Of a stretch of 64,000 bases of DNA, positions 47,846 through 57,475 are shown one piece after another. Location: assembly GCA_034336665.1 (NCBI GenBank), contig CM067564.1:44948951-45012950 (forward strand), read 5' to 3'. The notes under the pieces were generated by a model. That model saw only the letters and a list, made by a program, of their open reading frames with translations, had not been told where the DNA came from and ran no database searches. Position 1 is the first letter of the stretch, and each line of letters opens with the position of its first letter. A program made the translations under genes and the position numbers. Source of the stretch: Luscinia megarhynchos. Its lineage: Eukaryota; Chordata; Aves; Passeriformes; Turdidae.

Positions 47846-48589
47846 ATGCATGCAGTATCTCCTTTTAGTGACAGCTTTGAAAATGTCACCTAGTATGATT
47901 GAAAGAGTCTAAATTATATGTTGCAAAGGAGGTGTTTTTCCATACCTTTTGTTGTTACCTTGAGCCAAAAAAAAAGGCAGCACGTGGAGGCAGGTGCAGC
48001 AGAACTGTGTCTCTGAAGCAGAGTGGATAAATTTGGATAAAAAAAAACCAGGCAAACTAACAGACATTAACCAAAAAAACTTCCTTTATCATAAGTAGTA
48101 GCTTTTGAAACACGAGCCATAAATTGCATGTAAGGAAAACATTTGACAATCCAAAACTGGATGCACAGGTGTGTAGTGTGATGTACAAAATGCTGGATGT
48201 TTTAGGTCTGAGTAGTGTTTTGATAGTGTTGATTTATACTGGTATCTCACTGGGATTCCCACGTGGAAGTTCACAGGTTGTTGTTTGTTTTGTAAATTTT
48301 CAAGGTTTTTTTATGGCCCGTAGCAATCCAGAGTTTGCAGCTGAAGTTTGCATAGGAAATGGTGAGCTCAAAATTGGACCTGGAAAAGAGGAGTGAGGAG
48401 TCTTCCTCTTCCATCACTCTTGGAATGATAACACCAACACCTAAAAGAGAAGAGGTAATTGAGGCAAATAAAAATGCTTGTTTTCCAGCAGCATGAGGTA
48501 TGAATGGAAGCCACTTTTGTCAGTGCTTTTTCAGGGTAGAGTTGTGTGTGGTGATCTCTGGTGTCTCATCCCCTTCCTTCCTTTACACA
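47846..48589. other. Non-coding stretch, no recognisable gene
   Basis: About 740 bp. A + frame at 48124-48396 (90 codons) is open but lacks a clear acceptor or donor pair and matches no family I know. Nothing else is recognisable. Confidence 0.5.
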
Positions 48590-48736
48590 TCATAAAATCT
48601 TAGAATGGTTTGGGTGGGAAGGGGCCTTAAGGAACATCCAACACCCTGCCATGGTCAGGGACACTTTTCACTGGACCAGGTTGCTCCAAGCCCTGTTCAG
48701 TCTGCCCTGGAACATTTCCAGGGGTGGGGCATCCAG
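48590..48736 (-). mobile_element. CR1 LINE fragment, 3' end, - strand
   Basis: On + it reads 'catcataaaatcttagaatg', 'gtttgggtgggaaggggcct', 'acaccctgccatggtcaggg', 'ttgctccaagccctgttcag' and 'tttccaggggtggggcatcc', the reverse complement of a CR1 3' end with a decayed octamer. Frames 48561-48776 and 48605-48799 on + are antisense readings of it. Confidence 0.93.
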
Positions 48737-50164
48737 AATTGGATTTATTTCTGCTGCCAGACTGGGACACCTCTAGACAGTGCTGCTGTGTCCTGCTAGG
48801 GCTGCACGTGTTCCCTGGTGCAGCAAATAGACACTAACAGGCAGTTTTCACTTCTCACCAAAGTTTGGGCACCTGAACTGCACCTTTAAGAACCCAAGTG
48901 GCTACAGAAATTCCCTACATGACCTGTTACTACAGGCTCAGGTGAGAATGTGCATGCAGTTTTATTGCCAAAACATGAGGTTGGCAGAAGTGAGTCATAC
49001 CTGGGAAGATCTCAGCTTTGCTCTTTGATTTACTTTTATCCACCAAGTATAAAAATATTTCCAAGAGTACAGGTAGGAATATGCTGTTCTCCTGTTAGGG
49101 CAGAGCTCTCACTGGCTCTTTGCTGTGTTTACATAGCTCATAGGATGTATTTTGGAGCTTCAGTATAAAGGGAGCTGTGTATACATTTTATCTAATCTTC
49201 AGCGCAGTAGGCATGAGCAATTCCTGGAGAAGGGACCAGAATACAGGGCTCTGCCCCTACTCCTGGGAGTTTCTTTCTCATGGAGTCATACTTGCCCTCC
49301 AGGGCTTTCTCTTTATGGCTTTGTGAGTTTTGAATTCCTCTGTGAGCTGGCCCAGCTCCAGCAGGAGGGCAGAAAGCAGCTCAGCCCAAGTTCTGCTTGA
49401 ATCCTGCTGGTTCAGGGACTTTGCAGGAGGGGAAATGAAATGCCCAGCCCTGGCAGAAGTGCCCAGCTGTCCAAGCCCCACACCCAGCTTCCCAGGTGAG
49501 CTCTTGACCAGTGGCATATTGTTTCAAGGTGACAACATTGTCTTCTGTGGACGTGGCTTTGGGTCACCATGGTTGTTGCCCTTGGTGTTCCAGTGTGAGC
49601 AGAGGGTCCCTGCTCTGCAGGTTCCATGTGTGGTTTCAAGGTCAGCTCCTTCCATGGCCATCCCTTGTGACCAAGTGGCCTTGGAGTGATCCAAACTGAG
49701 CAGCTCAGTTTGCTGAGCTGGTTTGAAAAAGTGGTTTTTCTTCTCTATTTCTTCTCTCTTGGGAAATCAGAGCTGTTCCATCCCATGACATGACTACAGG
49801 GCTGCTGGTGCTGATGAGGAGGAGTTCATGGCCAGAAGCAAAGGAGAAGGTCACACTGTCACTTACAGTGACAGCTGCATGAAGTTCATCAGCCTGTTCA
49901 GGAAACCTCACCTTCCCTGCCTGTTCATCACAGTGGAGCTCAAGGAAGAGCTAATTTAACCTTTTTCTCAAAACAAGCAATCTGTTGAACATTGCTTCCT
50001 GTGTTGCTTTGGCATCTGGATTTTAGGTGTGTGCATTTAGCTTAAGTATCTGTTCAGAGCAGAAATACCTGAGAAAAAGGAAAGTACCTAAGAAGTACCT
50101 AAGATAACACTGTGTAGTGCTAGAGAGGAGTCCATCCCTTGCTAAAATTTCTGGTTATTTCTGA
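48737..50164. other. Non-coding stretch, GC-richer at 49.2-49.7 kb
   Basis: The part 49200-49700 is GC-richer with frames open on both strands (49152-49400, 49330-49689 and 49511-49699 on +; 49278-49517 and 49412-49639 on -). A donor-like CCCAG|GTGAGC lies at about 49495 with a possible acceptor (GCTGGTTCAG) near 49415. A hairpin (8-bp stem) lies at 49856-49874, and an 11-bp unit (AAGTACCTAAG) is repeated exactly at 50082-50103. No gene is recognisable. Confidence 0.45.
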
Positions 50165-50403
50165 TCATAGAATCAAAGGATGGTTTGGATTGGGAGGAAC
50201 CTTAAAGACATCTAATTGCAACACCCCTGCTATGGGTGGGGACACTTTCCACTACCCCAGGCTGCTCCCAGCCCCATCCAGCCTGGCCTTGGACACTTCC
50301 AGGGATCCAGGAGCAGCCACAGCTTCTCTGAGCAGCCTGTGCCAGGGCCTGCCCACCCTCCTAGCCAAGAATTTCTTCCCAATATCCAATTTCAACCTTA
50401 AAT
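50165..50403 (-). mobile_element. CR1 LINE fragment, about 240 bp, - strand
   Basis: On + it reads 'catagaatcaaaggatggtt', 'ggattgggaggaaccttaaa', 'gctatgggtggggacacttt', 'ggctgctcccagccccatcc', 'ggacacttccagggatccag', 'gcagccacagcttctctgag' and 'caagaatttcttcccaatat'. It is the antisense of a CR1 3' region with an intact block order. The + frames 50139-50420 and 50216-50401 derive from it. Confidence 0.95.
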
Positions 50404-51385
50404 CTTACTGTTATATATAAATATCTAGAAATAAACTTTATAGAGTCTGATAGGCATTTATCAAACTGGCATCTTCTCAAACAGCATCGAAAATTGTTCT
50501 TCTGTTCATACTTTTCACAAAACTTCCTTTGTCTGTTATTCCACAAATCACATCCTGTTGTAATCAGAGACAGGATAGAATTTCCATTGGCCAGCAGGGA
50601 AAAAAAAATAAAAAGACCCCAAACTCCTCTCTCTGCAGTAGGTTTTGGGGCAGTAAAGTTAGGGCAGTTGGTTTCTGGCAGGCACATCACATTGGGAAGG
50701 ATTATCTTTCTACATCCCTCTGCTCTCTACTCTGCTGCTTTGGAGTTTCTTCTCTTCTTCTGCATTTTCTTCTCAATTTTGCTGATTGATTCTTACAGCT
50801 GTTGCTAGAATCCATTTTTCTCACACAACCTCCTTTCAAACACCAGAGGTGTGCTCATGCCCTGCGTCCTTCTGCTCCATCTTCTTCCTGCGTGTGTGCT
50901 TACCTAACAACTTGAAAATAGCAAACAAAGCACGTGACCCGAGACACAAGCTGGTATTTTACCCTAAGGGAAGATTTTCTCAGCGCACAAATCAAGAGGT
51001 AAATAGTTAAAAGCGCTGTGTAATACGGATCCAGCCGCTCTAAGGCTCGTTTGCACGTAGGAGCAAAGTTATTTGCATACATAAATGTTGACATAGTTGA
51101 GCTCTGCCTTATCAAATCCACTGTCAAAAGATGACCCCGGGCGTTCTGCAAGGAAGGTGATGATTGTCACTTTAATGGCATCAATTCTGTTGTGCCTGTT
51201 GAGGAGAGTTCCCCACAACCCTGTCATTACTGAGCCCCCGCCAGTCACATCCCTGCTGGCACAGCTCTGCTGGGGAGTAGCTACAACACCCAGCCTCCTT
51301 CTAATGGAGCACTGTGATCAGCACACACCAATCAGGACGATTGGGTTGCTGCAGAAGTTGGCCAGCCCTGTGCTAAGAGCTCCTA
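50404..51385. other. Non-coding stretch, no recognisable gene
   Basis: About 1 kb of unique-looking sequence with frames on both strands (50361-50690 on -, 50494-50808 and 51097-51411 on +). CpGs are slightly more frequent at 51020-51150. I recognise no family, repeat or RNA gene. Confidence 0.5.
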
Positions 51386-51470
51386 TGGAATTACAGAATA
51401 AGAGATGTTAGAGATGGAAAGTGCATTAGATCATCCAGGCCATCATCTTGCCAGTACATGTTCCTGCTCC
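51386..51470 (-). mobile_element. Possible old CR1-like 3' end, - strand
   Basis: On + the order 'ggaattacagaataagagat', 'gttagagatggaaagtgcat' and 'tagatcatccaggccatcat' followed by CTTGCCAGT is reminiscent of CR1-type 3' ends read in antisense (CATAGAAT, TTAGAGxTGGAAA, GATCATCCAGTCCA). It is diverged, so the call is tentative. Confidence 0.4.
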
Positions 51471-53990
51471 GTGGTTTTGGGTGGTTGTGGGTTTTGTTTT
51501 TTTGGCTTTTTTTTTCCCCTGCACTTTATGGCTAGAGATACCTCTAAGAACTGGGCCTTCCACTTTGGATCCTCTGGAATCTTTTCCACAAAATTTGATG
51601 GCAAGATTTTTCTTTGCCTAGTATGTGCCCTAAATTTTTCCATTTCTTTATTTCATAATATTTCATATTATTTCAAGCCTACGTTCTCATCTTTCAGTAA
51701 TTCTCTCTGGTGTTAACAGCCTGTAAATATGAGTGGAATAGTATTATGTGCTCTTGAATATTAAATGTATCACTTATCTTAAGTGCTGCATGTTCAGTTT
51801 TTCAGGATTTGGGAAAATTCTACTGATTGAAGATATGTTTTAAATTGAACTGCTAATACTATAATTTCTCAGATGCATATTTTATTGTAGTATAAGAGTG
51901 GTCTGTTCTGGTGTCATTTGAGAAATTGTTGAAAATTACCTGAAAAGGCCAATTTGAATTGGAAATGAAAATGTTTTTATATGGAGGAGATAAAATTTAA
52001 GTGATTTTTAACTCCATTGAGGCATTTAAACTGTGAGGAAGCTGTGTGTGCAGGCAAGTCTGCAGAGGGCATTGCAGGGAAACCAAAAAAACTACTCTTC
52101 TATTGGTGACAGAATTAGTGGAAGTTGCAGTCTAGTTACTGGAGTCTTCCCCAACCCACCATCCGAGCTTTCCATTCAAGTTCTTCATAACTATTGTTCT
52201 TTTTATAGTTTTACTTGTTTCTGTGGGATTTGGGTTTTGCCTGTTTGTTGTTTCTTCCTCAGAGTAGTGAACTAGAAGCTTTGGGTGCCCAGGGGAGGTT
52301 GTCTCAAAAGTTTTCTTTTGTCTTGACCACTAAGAGCTGGATAAGTATTCCACCCCCCCCTCCATCCTTAAAAAAAAAAAAAATCAGTGGCTATAAAAAG
52401 GACAGATGGAGTTTTTTTTGCAGTCACCCCACGACAGAAGGACAGGATGGTTGGTGTGAGCTGGCACACAGCCTCGCTGGCTTGAGCCAGTCCCTTCAGA
52501 GCTGCCCTCTGGTCATGATCCAGCACCTTTACCCCAGTCCTCTGCATGTGCCTGAAGCCTTACCTCTGTTTTTCTTTCCAGAGTATCCCAGAGGTGTAGA
52601 GGGTTGGGTTTGAAGCCTCCAGAAAGGGAGTTTTGGCAGGGTTGGGGGTGTGTTGGGTGCCTGCTGGAGGCACAGCCAGCACTGCCCAGTCCTTACTCCA
52701 TCCATCCTCACGCTGTCTAGAGAAAGTGTTTGCCTCATCCAGAAGGGTTGGCAGGAAAGATGAGCAGTGATGGGGCTGGAGGTTGATTTTATGGAGCCTC
52801 ATGGGCATGGGGAGCATGGAGCAGTAGGTGCCTTCCCTCAAGCTCTGGGAAGCTGATGCAGGACATGGGGATGTTGATGAGAGGCACAGACAGGTGGGTC
52901 TTGGGAGGCAAAGTTCCTCTCCCTGAGTGTTTGGGAGGTGTTTGGGGCTCAGTTTGTGTAACTGAACGGGGAGATGAATGAGGAGCATGGAAATGGGTGG
53001 GTTAGGAGTGAGTAAGGGAAAGTGTGAGTGGGAGGGTAACGAGACTGGCAAGTGAGAGAGGAGCTGGGTGAGTGCAGGGGGAGGGAGGTGGCAAAAAGTT
53101 GAAGTAATGTTATGGGCTGGCTCTGTGAGGATTCCTAAAAGACTGGGCAGCAGCCACAGGCAGAGGGGATGGAGAGCTGCCAGGGGGTGTGGGGTGTGCA
53201 GGGCAGCTGGTTTGGATGGCACAGAATTTTCTCTGCCTGAACTCCCTGTGTCTGGGCATGAAGCAAACAGTAACCCTCACCCTGGTCAGCTGGTCACATG
53301 CTGCTGCTGCTCCTGCAGAAAGATGTCAGACCATAATTAGGCATTTGCAAGTTTTTTTTGGTTCCAACAAAGTCACAGACAGAAATTTTTAGTCTTTATG
53401 GTTTACTGCAGCTTGTAGTGAGCATTCCCAGGAGCTGAAGTGACCCAAGAGCTGCAGGGGAGAAGGAGTTGCCTGACTAATAAATGGTGTGAAGGTGAAG
53501 GATGTGCTGGAATTACAAATCTGTGATGCCTCAGCATAAAGACAGCTCCCAAACTTGAAATTAATTCTAATGAAGGAGATGGGAAAGTAAAGTAACTTTA
53601 AATCATTACCAGACCCTGCATGACAAGGCTTTTATTAGGATATTTAACTATAAGTGCTGTAAGGTTGGATGCAGCTCACTGTGAGTAATCTGTACCTGTT
53701 TTTATTAATTACTATGGCATGGTTACATCCCCAGCTGTGACCTCTCTGTAGTCAGGTGCAGCCAGGCTGTTGTCCAAGGTAAGGTCTCTGCTGCCCTGTT
53801 AAGTCACAGTACATTCTCAATAGTTACTGTAATAGAGCAAGTCCTTTTGGAGCCCAAATAGAGGTGAGTGACTGCAGGAAGTGGCAGGTATTGTCTTAGC
53901 TGCCAAAAAGGTATTTACTAAGGAATAAATTCATGTGCAGTGTTCTGAAAACACCAGTCCCTGCAGGTTTTCAGCAGTAGCCAGATAAGA
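51471..53990. other. Non-coding stretch with strand-skewed block 52.6-53.2 kb
   Basis: A C-run (52353-52360) and A-run (52370-52383) precede a block at about 52600-53220 in which + is G-rich and purine-rich. That skew keeps a 220-codon frame open on - (52560-53222), the longest in the window, with proline/leucine/serine-rich low-complexity sequence. No family is recognised and the skew alone can explain it. The part 53560-53660 looks conserved and AT-rich. A donor-like CCAAG|GTAAGG lies at about 53780. Confidence 0.45.
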
Positions 53991-54236
53991 TGCCTCATCT
54001 CACCACCCTGAAAATAAAGAATTTCTCCCTAATACTAACTCTAATCCTGCCCTCTGGCAGTGTGAGGTCATTCCCTCTTACCCTATCACTCCAGGTTCTT
54101 GTCCCAAGTCCCTCTCCAGCTCTCTTGAAGCCCCTTTAGGCACTGGAAGGAGGTCTGAAGTCTCCCTGGAGCCTTCTCCAGGCTGATCAACCCCAATTCC
54201 TTGGCCTTTCCTTCTAGCAGATGTGCTCCAGACTTT
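53991..54236 (-). mobile_element. CR1 LINE fragment, internal portion, - strand
   Basis: On + it reads 'aaagaatttctccctaatac', 'ctctaatcctgccctctggc', 'ggtcattccctcttacccta', 'tcccaagtccctctccagct', 'ttgaagcccctttaggcact' and 'ctggagccttctccaggctg'. These blocks lie upstream of the CR1 3' terminus, so this copy lacks the extreme 3' end and extends further 5' than most here. The - frame at 54078-54278 is a degraded reading of CR1 sequence. Confidence 0.92.
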
Positions 54237-55318
54237 GGACCAGTTCAGTGAAATCTTCCTCATCTTGAACATGGTCACCTGTTGCAGAGTAAATTTCCTA
54301 TAAAGCTTGGAACTGCAGCCAAGACAGCTTGTACAGTAGTCAGTGTTTACTCATTTTTTAAATCCTAGACAAATCCAGAAACAATTTGCTGTACTTAAGC
54401 AGATGTTTCTTACAATTAAAACAGCCCAAATCTCTTGCTGATGTTCAAATGCTGTAGTAACTGTGCAGAATAAAATACAGAGGAACGTGGGGGTATGTTT
54501 AATTCAAGCCTGTTGGGTTGTAGATGTGTCAAACCCTCAAATTTGCATTCCTTACATAAGCAGAGATCCTGGTGGTGTTTACACGTGCTTTGGGAGCTGC
54601 AGGAACTGAATTGCTTTGTCAAATAACCCTGCTCCCAGTTGCCACCTGTGGGTCTGCAGGGACACTGTTAAAATATTTACAGTGGCAGGACTAACTAGAA
54701 GTTTGTTTATTGTTCTTCTTGATATTCAAACTTATCACAACAATCATAAGAGCAGCGTGAGACTGCTGTGGAAGTGTGGACAGATTCTGAGTGCACACAG
54801 GGATGAGAACCTTGATGTTTCCCTTCTGGCTAATTAAAAGTTTGTTTTTGTTAGTGACAGGGTTGTGCAGCATTTGCAGTAAGCCTGCTTTGTCTTTGGC
54901 CATTTTTTTCCATATGGGTGTGTTCTTCCTTTTCATTATGTTGTTTTTCTTTCCTTTTTTTTTTCCTTCCCTAACACAGCCACTCCTTTTATTTTAAGAA
55001 TAAACGAGCTGCTTGATGAGCAGAAAAAAAAACAAACTTTCATAAACACCATGGTTCTGATCCATGTAATCCTTTATTACCTGTAGGGGCAGGTGCAGGA
55101 AGCTGCTACAGGAGTGGAGGTTACTGAGTTTTCCAAGCCTGGGTTACATAGGGGGTCAGTATGTTGTAGCTGCTACAGTGAAAGTTGTGAGCAACACGAT
55201 CAAAGGTGCATTGATGAGAAATAAAACCTTTTGGCTTGGTTTGTTTCACTTCATGTTGCCCCAGAAAGTTCTGAGCCTTTCAGCTCATACTTCAGCCACC
55301 ACACTGACATGAAGTTGC
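54237..55318. other. Non-coding stretch, no recognisable gene
   Basis: About 1.1 kb with short frames on both strands (54416-54622, 54616-54837, 54691-54936 and 54791-54997). A T-rich patch lies near 54940-54970. Nothing is recognised. Confidence 0.55.
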
Positions 55319-55666
55319 AGGATCACAGGATGGTTTGGGTTGGAAGTGACCTCAAAAATTGTCTTGTTCCAACCCCCTGCCATGGGCAAGTACACCTTCC
55401 ACTATCCCAGACTGCTCCAAGCCCCATCCAACCTGGCCTTGGACACCTCAGGGATGGAGCATCTTCTCTGGGCAACCTGTTCCAGTGCCTCACTACCCTT
55501 CTAGTGAAGAATTTCTCCCTAATACCAAACCTAACCCTGCCCTCTGCCAGTGGGAAGCCATTCCCTGTGTCCTGTCACTCCATGTCCTTGTCCAGATTCC
55601 CTCCCCAGCTCTCTCAGAGCTCCTTTAGGGGGAAGAAGGCTGTTTCAAGGTCTGCCTGAAGTCCCT
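55319..55666 (-). mobile_element. CR1 LINE fragment, about 350 bp, - strand
   Basis: This is the longest CR1 copy in the window. On + it reads 'aggatcacaggatggtttgg', 'gttggaagtgacctcaaaaa', 'gttccaaccccctgccatgg', 'ccttccactatcccagactg', 'ctccaagccccatccaacct', 'ctgggcaacctgttccagtg', 'aagaatttctccctaatacc', 'cctgccctctgccagtggga' and 'gctcctttagggggaagaag', joining the 3' end blocks with the more internal blocks seen at 54.0 kb. It is non-coding; + frames (55231-55735) are antisense readings of it. Confidence 0.96.
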
Positions 55667-57400
55667 GTATACTATCTTAAATTAGTTTCCTGCTGTTGTA
55701 AAATGGATTTTATTACTGGAGGTTCTATCTTCTAATGCTTTCATTACCAAGAGTTTTTCTGTTTGCTGTTCAAGAGAAAGTGAAGGAGGATCCACTCACT
55801 TGATATCAGCAAACCAGAAAGCAGCAGTTCATGGCTGTAGTGGCTGCATAACGCTGAGATAATGTCTGTAGGAAAGCAACCCGACAGCTTCAAGAAATAA
55901 GATTTTTTTTTAAAAAAATGGGTTGTTTTTGGGGTTTTTTTAACATGTTGAAACCATTTAAATTGCTGGAAAGGGGTAGGGCAAGGAGGGTGGTAAAAAA
56001 TACATCACCCATCCCTTGTGATTTTGTGGTTTTGTCTGAATAATTTTTTTTTAATTCCCTACGATCAACGATGCACTTCAGTTGTGATAGCTGCCCCAAG
56101 AACGTGACTGCATGCAAGATGTCTCATTTGCCTAATATTAAAAATATGTGTGTAATAACATTTTTTTCTAATTCTTCCCATCTGGAAGATACGTCACACA
56201 CCTTTGCATTAAAATTCATAGCATCCTTTTTACATATTACAGTGCTTTGTGATGGAGACTGTGCATGGACTTGTTAATTTGCAGTTCTGAGCTGAAAAAT
56301 AGTTCAAAGCAGCTTGTTATTTATTGCCAGAAATAAGTTCTCGCTATTTTTCTGTCTTAGTCTGGTAGAACCAATACATTTGTGAGAGGCAGTTTATCTG
56401 CTTGAAATGTTATGGTTCATTTGCCAGAAGAAATGCTGAGCAACTAATACAAAGTGAGGGGTTTGAACACCTTCTTCCTTCAGTCTTTCAGGAGATGCCT
56501 GGAAACTTCAAGGTTTTGGTCTGAAATTTGTGTAGATCAAATCCTAGTGGTATCATAGCATGTGAATTCCTGTCAAAAATTTGTCTCAAAATGGTACAGC
56601 TGCTAAAAGATAATGGTTGTGCCATGTGGATTTGCAAGGCTGCATTCTTTCTTGAGTAAACTTAATAAAATTGTGTCAGAGAACAGGTGCTGTTGGGATT
56701 ACAGTATGTAGAAAAGGAGCTTCTGAGCTGCTTGTGTACTTGAGATACGTTTAGTGATACGGACTAGCTAATACATCTCCATTTAAAGAGTATCACCATC
56801 CTTTGAAAGGCATGATTTTCAGTGTGCCAGGCAGCAGGAAGCACCTGCATGCTTAATTCCAGCTTGTGGTGACATCTTCTGGATGCTGAGCACTGGGAAA
56901 ATTTCACCTGTTATTTGAGTGGTTGATTGAAAGTTGAATTTTTCTGTGATGTTATCCACAGGCAGTAGTAATAGGACAAACCAGTCCAAATCTGCTGTCT
57001 CCCAGGCTTGTTGTCTCAACTGCTGCAAAATCTTTGCTTTTCAAAAGGCTTTAAAAACATAACGATGCAAATTTGACCTGTATTTATACCAGCGTGTTTG
57101 GAAGAAGCCCATCAGATGATTTCCACGCTGTTTTCAGTGTCTCTCCACTTTATTATTCTGAGAAAATTCGATGCATCTGCAGCGTGCACGATCTGGTTTT
57201 CTGATATGCAGATGCACAGCCTCGCCTATCTGGTGGAATCAGTGTAGCAACCGCTCTTACAAAGGCTGTGACAATGTACAGCCTCCTATCTGAGAACCAG
57301 ATCAGACTGAAATTGGGACTGGCTCCAAAAGGCAAAATGCTGCAATCAATCTACTCACTGTGTCAGCACTGAGCTCCTGTTTCTGCTGTGTGCTCTGCAG
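55667..57400. other. Non-coding stretch with conserved-looking patches
   Basis: I find no CR1 here. The patches 56060-56460 and 57060-57350 are information-rich, with scattered CpGs, CRE-like and homeobox-like motifs, and resemble conserved non-coding elements. Frames at 55890-56117, 56819-57028 and 57153-57335 (-) are short and unrecognised. Confidence 0.4.
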
Positions 57401-57475
57401 GGAAAGGAAGCGGGAAATGCGCGCTTGCATCCAGGCGCGGATCCCTGAGTCACGGAGGGTGAGGGGACGGCTGTG
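57401..57475 (+). other. CpG-dense spot with exon-like 58-nt segment
   Basis: Seven CpGs fall in 75 bp, well above the local level. A very good acceptor (TTTCTGCTGTGTGCTCTGCAG, AG at 57399-57400) starts the segment and AGG|GTGAGG (donor at 57459) ends it. Two of three frames are open: one reads ERKREMRACIQARIPESRR (phase 2 start, phase 0 end), the other KGSGKCALASRRGSLSHG (ending with two bases). An AP-1 consensus TGAGTCA lies at 57446-57452. It may be an exon, a regulatory element, or neither. Confidence 0.25.

Noticed and set aside
55231..55659. 142-codon + frame with protein-like stretches
   Set aside because: It lies almost wholly in the minus-strand CR1 at 55319-55666. The same blocks recur in the other CR1 copies.
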